From Pseudomonas putida (GTDB lineage: Bacteria > Pseudomonadota > Gammaproteobacteria > Pseudomonadales > Pseudomonadaceae): a stretch of DNA of 64,000 nt. The position numbers and the translations under genes are program-made. The notes under the pieces are model-generated. The model searched no databases. It was not told the origin of the DNA and was given only the letters and a program-made list of their open reading frames with translations. This document shows positions 44,698 through 53,473 of the stretch, piece after piece. The stretch spans positions 1 through 64,000 of the forward strand of contig NZ_MKZO01000001.1 in assembly GCF_001941965.1 (NCBI RefSeq), in the 5' to 3' direction. The first letter of the stretch is position 1; each line of letters starts with the position of its first letter.

Positions 44698-47547
44698 TTA
44701 CTTCTCCACCAGTGCCCGCACAGCGGCGGCACTGCCCAGGGTCAGCGCCTCTCGCGCCAGCCTCCGGGCCTGTTCAATACCCAGCGCGCGCACCTGTGCC
44801 TTGACTTCGGCAATGCTGCGCGCCGCCACGCTCAATTCATCCACATCCAGGCCGAGCAGCAGCGGTACCGCCTGCGGATCGGCCGCCAGTTCGCCGCACA
44901 CGCCGACCCACTTGCCATGGGCATGGGCCGCGCGCACGGTCATGTCGATCAGGTTCAGCACCGCCGGGTGCAGGCCATCGGCCTGGGCCGAAAGGCTCGG
45001 GTGACCGCGGTCGATGGCCAGGGTGTACTGGGTCAGGTCGTTGGTGCCGACGCTGAAGAAGTCCACTTCCGCCGCCAGCACCGGGGCCAGCAGGGCCGCC
45101 GAAGGTACCTCGATCATGATGCCGACCTGCAGGTCGCTGACCGGAATCTCCAGCAGCAGCCGGTCGACCATGCGCCGCGCCTCGCGCCATTCCTCGACCT
45201 GGCCGACCATGGGGAACATGATCCGCAGCGGGCGGTTGTCGGCGGCGCGCAGCAGGGCGCGCAACTGGCTCTCCATGACCTGCGGGCGTTGCAGGGTCAG
45301 GCGGATGCCGCGCACGCCGAGGAAGGGGTTTTCTTCCTTGGCGATCGGCCAATAGGGCAAGGGTTTGTCGCCACCGACATCGAGGGTGCGTACCACCAGC
45401 GGGCGCCCGGCCAGACCGTCGAGGACGCGGCGGTATTCGGCTTCCTGGGTGGCTTCGTCCGGCAGTTGCGGGTGGGCCATGAAGATCAGTTCGGTGCGCA
45501 GCAGGCCAACGCCTTCGGCGCCCTGCTCCACCACCGCCTCGATTCCGGCGCTTTCACCGATATTGGCGAACACCTCGATGGCATGGCCGTCGGTGGTGAT
45601 CGCCGGTTCGTGCCGGCGGGCATGGGCGGCACGCAGGCGCTGTTCGCGCTGTTCGCGTTCGGCCAGGGCCTTTTCCAGCTGGTCGGTGGCCGGATCGGCC
45701 ACGGCACGGCCACGCTGGCCGTCAAGCAGCAGCGAGGTGCCGGGTTCGATCAGCAACACCGCATCGCCCGCGCCGACCACCGCCGGGATGCCCAGGGCCC
45801 GGGCAACGATGGCGCTGTGGGCCGTGGCGCCACCACGGGCGGTCAGGATGCCGGCCACCCGCGCCGGATCGAGGCGGGCGACATCGGAGGGGCCGACTTC
45901 GGCCATCACCAGTACATAGGGCTGTTTCGGTTCGGGGGTTTCGCTGATGCCGCACAGTTGCATCAGCACGCGACGGCCCACATCGCGCAGGTCGGCGGCA
46001 CGCTCGGCCAGCAGCGCGTCCTGCAAGGACTCCTGCTGCCGTGCGGCGATGTCGATCACTGCCAGCCAGGCGGCCGGGGCACTTTCGCCCTGGCGCAGGC
46101 GCAGTTCGACCTCATCGCCAAGACCCGGGTCGGCGAGCATTTCCTGGTGGGTGACGAAGATCTCGCGGATGGCGCCGACATCGCTGCGCTGGATCAACTC
46201 GTCGATATCGCTGCGTACCTGGATCAGCGCGGCGTCCAGGCACTGACGCTCGTGGGCCGGAGACTCGCCGCGCAGGGGATAGTCGAAGTGCTGCAACAGC
46301 TGGACATGGGCGGGACCTGCGGCGATACCCGGAGCGGCAGCCACACCCTGGATGGTCGAACCGGATGCCGGAGCGAGCAGGACACTTTCCATCGGCTCCG
46401 CCGGCAGCGGTGCCAACGGTGTCAGTGGCTCGACCTCCTCGCCCAGCCCGCCCTCGACCGCCGCCAGCAAGGCCGGCAGTGCGTCGGCGATGCCCGGTTC
46501 GACACTGAATTCCAGCACCTGCCCACGGCGGGCGCCGAGGCCGAGCAGCTTGCTCAGGCTCTTCACCGAGACCGGCGAGCCAACGCCATCGACCAGGCGC
46601 ACCCGCACTTCGCCGTCGAATGCCTTGGCCAGTTGCGCCAGTACCTTGGCCGGACGCGCGTGCAGGCCGTGGGGGTTGGCCAGGGTGATCCGGGCGCTGG
46701 GCCAGTCACCCGGGACTTCGCCACCGAGCAAGGCGAGCACGGCACGGATATCGCTGGCGCGCAGCAATTCCTGGCCGCGACCTTCGATCAGCAGGGTGCA
46801 CAGGCGATCCAGCAGGGGCGCTTGTGCTTCGCCATGGGCGGCGAGGCAGAACAGGCCGTTGAGTGGCTGGTCATGATGACGCAACGGCTGTTGCGGGGTG
46901 ACGAAGGCCAGGCCAGGCTGGCGCACGGCCTGGTCGCTGGCGGCCAGCCACAGGCCCTCGCCCAGCGGCAATGGCTCGGCCTGATGCAGATTCGAGGTGA
47001 ACCCAGCATCCACGCACTCGGCCCGGCGCAGCAGACGGCCGCCCTGCCAGAGCAGGTCGTCGAAATCGTCGGCGGAAACGCCCAGGCCAATGCTGCGCTC
47101 ATCCAGCACCAGCTCCCGCGACGCCCCTTGCAGCAGTTGCAAGACAGCCTCGGCGCTGTCGGCCCGGCTCAGGGCGACGGAAAGATCACCTTCGCCAAGG
47201 GCACGGGTCAGTTGCTGGAGCAGGCGCAGGTGTTCGTCGGAACGGGCGGCGATGGCGATCGCCAGGTGGACGATCTGCCCATCACCCCAATCCACGCCAG
47301 CGGGAAACTGCATCAGGCGCACGCCGGTGGCGAACACCTGATCGCGGGTCTGCGGAGTACCGTGGGGAATGGCAATGCCCTGGCCGAGATAGGTCGAGCC
47401 CTGTTGCTCACGAGCCTGCAAGCCGGCGAGATAGCCGTCGGCCACGAGGCCGTCCTCGACCAGTCGGGCTGCCAGCAGGTGCAGGGCGGCGGATTTGTCC
47501 ACAGCCTCTTGACCCATGGCAATCTGCGCCGTGGTGAATTCCAGCAT
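44698..47547 (-). CDS. fruB: Multiphosphoryl transfer protein FruB (IIA-HPr-EI fusion)
   Basis: The protein has 949 residues from the ATG at 47547 behind AAGGAG. IIA-Fru spans 1-145 with the phospho-His in GQGIAIPHGTPQTRD. An intermediate part follows, then HPr at about 280-365 with phospho-His in ITLANPHGLHARPAKVLAQL. Enzyme I covers about 395-949 with phospho-His in GGATAHSAIVARALGIPAVV and the PEP site VGTNDLTQYTLAIDRGHPSL. One protein thus supplies the whole phosphate chain from PEP to FruA. Confidence 0.95.
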   Translation of the reverse strand: MLEFTTAQIAMGQEAVDKSAALHLLAARLVEDGLVADGYLAGLQAREQQGSTYLGQGIAIPHGTPQTRDQVFATGVRLMQFPAGVDWGDGQIVHLAIAIAARSDEHLRLLQQLTRALGEGDLSVALSRADSAEAVLQLLQGASRELVLDERSIGLGVSADDFDDLLWQGGRLLRRAECVDAGFTSNLHQAEPLPLGEGLWLAASDQAVRQPGLAFVTPQQPLRHHDQPLNGLFCLAAHGEAQAPLLDRLCTLLIEGRGQELLRASDIRAVLALLGGEVPGDWPSARITLANPHGLHARPAKVLAQLAKAFDGEVRVRLVDGVGSPVSVKSLSKLLGLGARRGQVLEFSVEPGIADALPALLAAVEGGLGEEVEPLTPLAPLPAEPMESVLLAPASGSTIQGVAAAPGIAAGPAHVQLLQHFDYPLRGESPAHERQCLDAALIQVRSDIDELIQRSDVGAIREIFVTHQEMLADPGLGDEVELRLRQGESAPAAWLAVIDIAARQQESLQDALLAERAADLRDVGRRVLMQLCGISETPEPKQPYVLVMAEVGPSDVARLDPARVAGILTARGGATAHSAIVARALGIPAVVGAGDAVLLIEPGTSLLLDGQRGRAVADPATDQLEKALAEREQREQRLRAAHARRHEPAITTDGHAIEVFANIGESAGIEAVVEQGAEGVGLLRTELIFMAHPQLPDEATQEAEYRRVLDGLAGRPLVVRTLDVGGDKPLPYWPIAKEENPFLGVRGIRLTLQRPQVMESQLRALLRAADNRPLRIMFPMVGQVEEWREARRMVDRLLLEIPVSDLQVGIMIEVPSAALLAPVLAAEVDFFSVGTNDLTQYTLAIDRGHPSLSAQADGLHPAVLNLIDMTVRAAHAHGKWVGVCGELAADPQAVPLLLGLDVDELSVAARSIAEVKAQVRALGIEQARRLAREALTLGSAAAVRALVEK

Positions 47548-47665
47548 CGTCCTCTCCTTTTGCAACGCCGGGGCGGCGCCGAGGTATTGTTGTGAGTACA
47601 CAATCATAGGGCCAGTACGACTTAAGACCCCTTGGCAAGCATCAGGTGCGGCAGCAAAATCGCTT

Positions 47666-47679
47666 GCTGAAACGATTAA
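47666..47679. promoter_or_regulatory. Cra (FruR) operator
   Basis: GCTGAAACGATTAA fits the enterobacterial Cra consensus RSTGAAWCSNTHHW. Its complement TTAATCGTTTCA differs at one base from the P. putida fruB operator TTAAACGTTTCA. It lies 119 bp upstream of fruB and 160 bp upstream of cra. Confidence 0.75.
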
Positions 47680-47838
47680 TCACGAAATGACGAGCACGTT
47701 ACTCGATAACCTGCGAACAAAGAAGCCCCTTCCTGTCCGACAATTGCGACAATGGTCGCCTGCGCCGCCAGCACAGGATCGGCGACAATGACCGGTCAGG
47801 CTTCATCGCCCGCCCCGGCATATAACAAGGAAAATCTG

Positions 47839-48834
47839 GTGAAACTCAGCGATATCGCCCGTCTGGCCGGGGTCTCCGTGACCACCGCCAGCTACGTCAT
47901 CAACGGCAAGGCCGAACAGCAACGCATCAGCAATGCGACTGTCGAGCGTGTCCGCGCGGTGGTCGAGGCCCATGGCTTCACGCCCAACCCGCAGGCTGCC
48001 GGCCTGCGCAGCCGGCACACCAAGACCCTCGGCTTTATCCTTCCGGATCTGGAAAACCCCAGCTACGCGCGTATCGCCAAGCAGCTGGAGCAGGGTGCGC
48101 GGGCGCGGGGCTACCAACTGCTGATCGCCAGCAGCGACGACCAGCCGGACAGCGAACGCCAGTTGCAGCAGCTGTTCCGCGCCCGCCGTTGCGATGCGCT
48201 GTTCGTTGCCAGCTGCCTGCCGCCGAGCGATGACAGCTACCGCGAGTTGCAGGCCAAGGGCCTGCCGATCATCGCCCTCGACCGCAGCATGGACCCCAAG
48301 GTGTTCTGCTCGGTGGTCAGCGACGACCAACCGGCCAGCCTGGAGCTGACCCGCAGCCTGCTGGAGCTCAAGCCGGCGAATATCGCCCTGATCGGTGCCC
48401 GTGCCGAACTGAGCGTCAGCCAGGCCCGCGCCAGCGGGTTCGACCAGGCGTTGCATGCCTTCAATGGCAAGGTCAGCCAGTACCAGGGCGAGTCGTTCAG
48501 CCGCGAGTGCGGGCGCGAGCTGATGAGCCAGTTGCTGGCCGAGCAGGGCCGTCTGCCGGACGCCTTGGTGACCACCTCCTACGTCCTGCTGCAAGGCGTG
48601 TTCGACGTGCTCTCGACCCGCCCGGCCGATTCCCGCGCCCTGCATTTGGGTACCTTCGGCGATACCCAGTTGCTCGACTTCCTGCCGCTGCCGGTCAACG
48701 CCATGGCCCAGCAGCACGGCCTGATCGCCGAGACCGCACTGGAACTGGCCCTCGCTGCCGTGGAGCAGAAGCAGTACCAGCCGGGCATCCATGCCGTGGC
48801 GCGGACCTTCAAGCAGCGGATCTTCAAGGGCTGA
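47839..48834 (+). CDS. cra: Catabolite repressor-activator Cra (FruR)
   Basis: The protein has 331 residues from the GTG at 47839, with AAGGA at 47827-47831; upstream codons in this frame are not part of Cra. The LacI-type HTH is MKLSDIARLAGVSVTTASYV followed by the hinge and effector domain (TKTLGFILPDLENPSYARIA). In P. putida Cra represses fruBKA and is released by fructose 1-phosphate. It is divergent from fruB with one operator between. Confidence 0.93.
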   Translation: MKLSDIARLAGVSVTTASYVINGKAEQQRISNATVERVRAVVEAHGFTPNPQAAGLRSRHTKTLGFILPDLENPSYARIAKQLEQGARARGYQLLIASSDDQPDSERQLQQLFRARRCDALFVASCLPPSDDSYRELQAKGLPIIALDRSMDPKVFCSVVSDDQPASLELTRSLLELKPANIALIGARAELSVSQARASGFDQALHAFNGKVSQYQGESFSRECGRELMSQLLAEQGRLPDALVTTSYVLLQGVFDVLSTRPADSRALHLGTFGDTQLLDFLPLPVNAMAQQHGLIAETALELALAAVEQKQYQPGIHAVARTFKQRIFKG

Positions 48835-48835
48835 C

Positions 48836-49615
48836 ATGCGCCTGATCGACACCCACACCCACCTCGACTTCCCCGACTTCGACGCCGACCGCCGCGAACT
48901 GCTGGCGGCGGCCCGGGCCGGCGGGGTGGAGAAGATGGTGGTGCTGGGGGTGTACGAGGCCAACTGGCAACGGGTGTGGGACCTGGTCAAGGCCGAGCCG
49001 TCGCTGTATGCGGCATTCGGGCTGCATCCGGTGTACCTGGATGAGCATCGGTCGGAGCATTTGCTTGCGCTGGGTGACTGGCTTACCCGGTTACGCGGCG
49101 ATCCGCAGCTGTGCGCCGTGGGCGAGTTCGGGCTGGATTACTACCTGGAAGCGCTGGACCGCGAGCGGCAGCAGGCGTTGTTCGAGGCACAATTGCAGCT
49201 GGCGGTGGATTTCGAGTTGCCGGCGTTGCTGCATGTGCGGCGCAGCCATGCGGCGGTGATCGCCACGCTCAAGCGCTTCAAGCTCAAGCGCGGCGGGATC
49301 ATCCATGCCTTTGCCGGGAGCTATGAAGAGGCGCGGGAGTACATCCGCCTGGGGTTCTGCCTTGGGCTGGGCGGCGCGGCGACCTGGCCGCAGGCGCTGC
49401 GGCTGCACAAGGTGCTGCCAAGGTTGCCGCTGGAGTCGGTGGTGCTGGAGACCGATGCGCCGGACATGGCCCCGGCGATGTATCCGGGGGTGAGGAACAG
49501 CCCGGTGCACCTGCCGGAGATTGCCGGGGCGCTGGCCGGGATCATGGGGGTCGAGGTTGGGGTGTTGGCTGAGGCCAGTACCCGCAATGCCTGCAGGATT
49601 TTTGGCTGGCCTTGA
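48836..49615 (+). CDS. TatD-family metal-dependent hydrolase
   Basis: The protein has 259 residues from MRLIDTHTHLDFPDFDADRR, one base after the cra stop. Metal ligands are in DTHTHLDF, AVGEFGLDYY, LPALLHVRRSH, IIHAFAGS and LETDAPDM. TatD proteins are DNases or phosphoesterases of the amidohydrolase type. Its end touches a REP pair. Co-transcription with cra is likely. Confidence 0.92.
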   Translation: MRLIDTHTHLDFPDFDADRRELLAAARAGGVEKMVVLGVYEANWQRVWDLVKAEPSLYAAFGLHPVYLDEHRSEHLLALGDWLTRLRGDPQLCAVGEFGLDYYLEALDRERQQALFEAQLQLAVDFELPALLHVRRSHAAVIATLKRFKLKRGGIIHAFAGSYEEAREYIRLGFCLGLGGAATWPQALRLHKVLPRLPLESVVLETDAPDMAPAMYPGVRNSPVHLPEIAGALAGIMGVEVGVLAEASTRNACRIFGWP

Positions 49616-49704
49616 TGGCCTCATCGCTGGCAAGCCAGCTCCCACAGGGACCGGGCGCGCCGCTGGACCTGTGGGAGCTGGCTTGCCAGCGATGAGGCCA
49701 TCAA
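49612..49704. repeat. REP pair after the TatD-family gene
   Basis: The palindrome reaches TTGATGGCC at one end and GGCCATCAA at the other, so its left end includes the TGA stop of the TatD gene (49613-49615). Confidence 0.93.
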
Positions 49705-49718
49705 ATTTCACACAAGAC

Positions 49719-51749
49719 TCAGACCCTGAACGCCCCGATCAGCTGCTTCAACTCCATCACCTGGGCACTCAACTGCCGGCTGGCGTCTTCGGTCTGGTGC
49801 GCGCCCTGGGTGGTGTGTTCCGCCGCGCGGTTGATCTGCACGATGTTCTGGTCGATGTCATGGGCCACCGCCGTCTGCTGTTCCACCGCCGCGGCAATCT
49901 GCTGGTTCTGGTCGACGATGCTGCCGATCGCCCCAAGAATGTTCTCCAGCGCCTGCTGCACCTGCTGCGACTGGTTCACCGTGCCCGAAGCCATCTGGTG
50001 ACTGCTGTCCATCGCCCGCACCGCCGCGCCAACGCCGTTCTGCAGGCGCGAGATCATCTCGTCGATCTCCCCGGTGGACTGCTGGGTGCGCTTGGCCAGG
50101 GTACGCACCTCATCCGCCACCACCGCGAAACCACGCCCCTGCTCCCCCGCCCGCGCCGCTTCGATAGCCGCGTTGAGCGCCAGCAGGTTGGTCTGCTCGG
50201 CGATGCTCTTGATCACCTCCAGCACCCGGCTGATGGCCTGGCTGTCGCTGACCAACTGGTTGATCACCGACACCGACTGGTCGATCTCCCGGGCCAGCCC
50301 GGCAATGCTGCCCTGCTGCGACTCCACCAGGCCGCGACCGGTCACGGTTTCCTGGTTGACGCTGTGGGCACTGCTCACCGCCGCCGCCGCGCTGCGCGCC
50401 ACTTCCTGGGCCGTGGCAGACATCTGGTTCATCGCCGTGGCCACCTGCTCGATCTGCCCGCGCTGGCCGCTGACCGCCTGGTTACTGCGTGACGATACCT
50501 GGTGCACCTGCTCGGCCTGGCGCTCCACCTCGCTGACGGTGTGCCCGACCTTCTCGATCAGGTCGTGGATGCGCTTCACCGTGCCGTTGAACATCTGCCC
50601 CAGCTCGCCCAGTTCATCGCGGCTCTGCACCTCGTAGCTGACGGTCATGTCCCCCGCCGCCACCTTGTCCATCACCGCGCCGAGGCTGTTCAGCGTATTG
50701 CGGGTCGAAGCGTAGAAGCCGCTGTAGAGGTAGACCACCAGCAAGAACACGCTGGCCAGGGCCACCACCAGCAGGATCATATGGCTGCGGTAATCCCCGA
50801 GCCGCCCCTGCAATTGCTGGTCGAGGAAGCCGACGGTGGCGTCGTTCAGCTCATAGGTGCGGGCCATCAGGTCGCTGGTGCGCTGGTAGAACTCCGCCCA
50901 GGGTGCATCGAGGGTCTCGGCCACCACCACCTGGCTTTCAAACAGCTCCGAGGCCTGTTTCAGTGACGCCTGACTGGCGGCGGCGGCCGTACCGAGACGG
51001 GCTTCGGCCTGACGATCGGCGGACAGCGCCTCCTGGATTTTCATGGCGTAGTCGGCGGAGAGCTTCTCCAACTGCATCAGCAGGTCTTCGAAACGGGTGC
51101 TGGCGGTGGAGTTGATAAAGCCCTGGGCCAGGGAATAGGAGCCCATGGCGCGGCCTTCGCCGAGGGTCTGGGTAACTTGCGGGGTGACGGTGACCAGCAG
51201 CTCGGTGAGCTGGCGCATGGCGCCGTCGACATCCTGGCTCAGCCCGGACTGGCTGGCGACCAGCCGGGGCAGGTTCTGCGCCGGGGTCTGCAACTTGTCG
51301 AACAGCGCGACCTGGGCCGGCAGGGAGGATTCGTCGAGGGCGCTGCGCAGGGCATCGAGCAGCTCGTCGCGCTTGTCGGCGAAGGCCTTGGCCAGGGCTT
51401 CGTCGCTGTGCACCGGCTGCAGCGCACTGAGCTTGCCTTGCGCCTGCTGGCCGAGGCTGGCGATGCGCGCCTCGATATCCTCGGCCTTGCCGGACTGGCC
51501 GACCACGGCATTGATCTGCACCAGGTTGCCGAGGGTCTCCAGGTCGCCGCGCACGGCCAGGGTGCCGCGCAGCAGGTCGAGGCTCTGCAGCTCGTCGCGG
51601 GTGGCATTGAACTTGGCGTAGGAATCACGCACCAGATAGAAGTTGGTGACCAGCATGGGCAGGAAGAACAGGACGCTGATCAGGCTGAACTTCATGCCGA
51701 AGCTCAGGCGATTCATCAGGGCAATAGCCGGACGCAACAGGCTCTTCAC
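49719..51749 (-). CDS. Methyl-accepting chemotaxis protein
   Basis: The protein has 676 residues from a GTG at 51749 behind AAGGAG. TM1 is near 18-36 ([20 protein letters not shown]). A long helical periplasmic sensor of about 300 residues follows. TM2 is near 345 ([20 protein letters not shown]), then HAMP ([20 protein letters not shown]) and the signalling tip [20 protein letters not shown]. No C-terminal CheR pentapeptide is present (ends GAFRV). The neighbouring order MCP-ampE-ampD-DUF1631-nadC is shared with P. aeruginosa (PA4520-PA4524). The ligand is unknown. Confidence 0.9.
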   Translation of the reverse strand: MKSLLRPAIALMNRLSFGMKFSLISVLFFLPMLVTNFYLVRDSYAKFNATRDELQSLDLLRGTLAVRGDLETLGNLVQINAVVGQSGKAEDIEARIASLGQQAQGKLSALQPVHSDEALAKAFADKRDELLDALRSALDESSLPAQVALFDKLQTPAQNLPRLVASQSGLSQDVDGAMRQLTELLVTVTPQVTQTLGEGRAMGSYSLAQGFINSTASTRFEDLLMQLEKLSADYAMKIQEALSADRQAEARLGTAAAASQASLKQASELFESQVVVAETLDAPWAEFYQRTSDLMARTYELNDATVGFLDQQLQGRLGDYRSHMILLVVALASVFLLVVYLYSGFYASTRNTLNSLGAVMDKVAAGDMTVSYEVQSRDELGELGQMFNGTVKRIHDLIEKVGHTVSEVERQAEQVHQVSSRSNQAVSGQRGQIEQVATAMNQMSATAQEVARSAAAAVSSAHSVNQETVTGRGLVESQQGSIAGLAREIDQSVSVINQLVSDSQAISRVLEVIKSIAEQTNLLALNAAIEAARAGEQGRGFAVVADEVRTLAKRTQQSTGEIDEMISRLQNGVGAAVRAMDSSHQMASGTVNQSQQVQQALENILGAIGSIVDQNQQIAAAVEQQTAVAHDIDQNIVQINRAAEHTTQGAHQTEDASRQLSAQVMELKQLIGAFRV

Positions 51750-51861
51750 TGATCGTCTCCTTCGATTTCTTATTGTTTTCGGCGCAATGGCAGTTAGCCA
51801 TTGGCGGCGCTCCTGCACTTGTATAGCGCATATCGAAGGGAGGCTTTGTAACTTAAGGTAA

Positions 51862-51877
51862 ATGACTAGTGAGTCAT
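51862..51877. repeat. Short palindrome upstream of the chemoreceptor gene
   Basis: ATGACT-AGTG-AGTCAT, six-base arms with a four-base spacer, lies about 115 bp before the GTG start. It could be a regulator site; nothing links it to a known protein. Confidence 0.4.
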
Positions 51878-51890
51878 CTAGTGGCCTCTC

Positions 51891-51975
51891 GGGCCTCATC
51901 GCTGGCAAGCCAGCTCCCACAGGGTCCGAGTCGCTACAGAACCCTGTGGGAGCTGGCTTGCCAGCGATAGGGCCC
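51891..51975. repeat. REP pair between ampE and the chemoreceptor gene
   Basis: Standard inverted arms with spacer GTCCGAGTCGCTACAGAAC, 20 bp past the ampE stop. Confidence 0.93.
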
Positions 51976-51994
51976 GCAAATTCACCGAAAAATA

Positions 51995-52828
51995 TCAGCC
52001 AAGCACGGTCCACAGGGCAAAGAACGCATACCAAAGCACCGCCGACCTCAGCAGCAGTTCCCAGATCTTGTCCAGCCCCGCCAGCCCTTCCTCGCCCGCA
52101 GGCACCGTGGCCGGCAATTCCGCTGCCGCATGCCCGGCAATGCTGATCAGCCGCGACGCAGCGATATGCCAGTTGAGCAGCTCATGCAGCATCACCCGGC
52201 TCACCGCCACGAAATTGCCCACCAGGGCGAAGCTCGCCGCCAGCACCCGCACCGGCGCCCAGTCGAAGGCATGGCGCAACTGCCGCGCGCGTTCCTGCAC
52301 CGCTGGCGTGCCGGCATGCTCGGCCGTCAACGCCAGCAGGCGATAAGCCAGGGCCGCCGCCGGCCCCAGCAGCACATACCAGAAGATCACCGCGAAAAAG
52401 CTCTGGCAGGCATCCCACAACAGGTGCCCCTGGACCTTGTGCAGCAGGCTCTGCTCGTCGTCGGCGATCACCTTCAGGTCACGCTCGGCCACATGCACCG
52501 CCGCCTGCTCGTCCCCGCGTCGCCAGGCATCGCGGAACGGCCCGAGGGACGCCTTCACATCCCCGCGCCCCAGGCTGTAGATCAGCACCAGCAGATGCAC
52601 CGGCAAGGCCAGCAGCCCATAGGCCACGGGATCCAGCACATGCAGGAGCAACGCCACCAGCGCCACCGGGCACAGCACCACGATCGCCAGCACCCACCAC
52701 GGCCGGACCTTGCCGTTACGCTCAAGCCGCGCCAGCTCGGCCAGGAAGAAACCATCACGCTGCAGGCGCGCACGCAGGGCCGAGAATTTCTCGATCCACA
52801 GCACCAGCAACAACACCAGGAAAGTCAT
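51995..52828 (-). CDS. ampE: AmpE, inner-membrane protein of the ampDE operon
   Basis: This 277-residue protein starts [20 protein letters not shown] and has four helices ([58 protein letters not shown], and a C-terminal one). The central segment [20 protein letters not shown] is AmpE-like. It is associated with beta-lactamase induction control, but its biochemical role is unsettled. It lies 3 bp after ampD. Confidence 0.9.
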   Translation of the reverse strand: MTFLVLLLVLWIEKFSALRARLQRDGFFLAELARLERNGKVRPWWVLAIVVLCPVALVALLLHVLDPVAYGLLALPVHLLVLIYSLGRGDVKASLGPFRDAWRRGDEQAAVHVAERDLKVIADDEQSLLHKVQGHLLWDACQSFFAVIFWYVLLGPAAALAYRLLALTAEHAGTPAVQERARQLRHAFDWAPVRVLAASFALVGNFVAVSRVMLHELLNWHIAASRLISIAGHAAAELPATVPAGEEGLAGLDKIWELLLRSAVLWYAFFALWTVLG

Positions 52829-52831
52829 CGA

Positions 52832-53392
52832 TCAGTTCTCCTTGTCCACAAGGTGGGTCCGGTAGCGCGCCCAGTCGAAGGCCGGGCCCGGGTCGGTCTT
52901 GCGCCCGGGCGCGATATCGCTGTGGCCGCAGATCCGCTCGCCGTCGAGGGCCGGCCAGGCCGCGCGCAGTTGCCGGGTCAGGCCATCCAGTGCCTGGTAT
53001 TGGGCATCGCTGTAGGGCAGGTCGTCCGTGCCTTCCAGTTCGATACCGATGGAAAAGTCGTTGCAACCTTCACGCTCGCCAAAACGCGACACCCCGGCAT
53101 GCCAGGCACGGTCAAGGCAGGAGACGAACTGGGTGACGCCACCGTCGCGCTCGATCAGGAAGTGTGCCGAAACGCGCAGGTCCTTGATGGTTTCGAAGAA
53201 GGGGTGTTCGGCCGGGTCGAGGCGGTTCTGGAAAAATGCCTGAACCTTGCCCGTGGCGAACTGCGCAGGCGGCAGGCTGATGTTGTGGATCACCAGCAGG
53301 GCGATGCACTCGCCCTCGGGGCGCGCATTGAAGTTGGGGGAAGGGCAATGGGTAACGCCAGCGAACCAGCCTGTGGTGCGATCCAGCAGCAT
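52832..53392 (-). CDS. ampD: AmpD, 1,6-anhydro-N-acetylmuramyl-L-alanine amidase
   Basis: The protein has 186 residues from MLLDRTTGWFAGVTHCPSPN at 53392, as in other AmpD; the frame is open ten codons further. Zinc ligands are expected at the His in LLVIHNISLP, the His in AWHAGVS-like RAWHAGVSRFGE or its neighbour, and the Asp in CGHSDIAPGRKTDPG. It recycles cytoplasmic muropeptides; loss raises AmpC via AmpR. Confidence 0.93.
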   Translation of the reverse strand: MLLDRTTGWFAGVTHCPSPNFNARPEGECIALLVIHNISLPPAQFATGKVQAFFQNRLDPAEHPFFETIKDLRVSAHFLIERDGGVTQFVSCLDRAWHAGVSRFGEREGCNDFSIGIELEGTDDLPYSDAQYQALDGLTRQLRAAWPALDGERICGHSDIAPGRKTDPGPAFDWARYRTHLVDKEN

Positions 53393-53473
53393 AAGAAGTC
53401 CGTAAACACGAGGGGCAACCACCGCAGTATGCCCCGAGCCGCCCCGCTCTGTATCGTTAAAAAGTGTGAGGGT

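Noticed and set aside
44917..47595. 892-codon open frame on the plus strand opposite fruB
   Set aside because: Antisense to a protein with clear catalytic motifs in all domains; composition is typical of a shadow frame.
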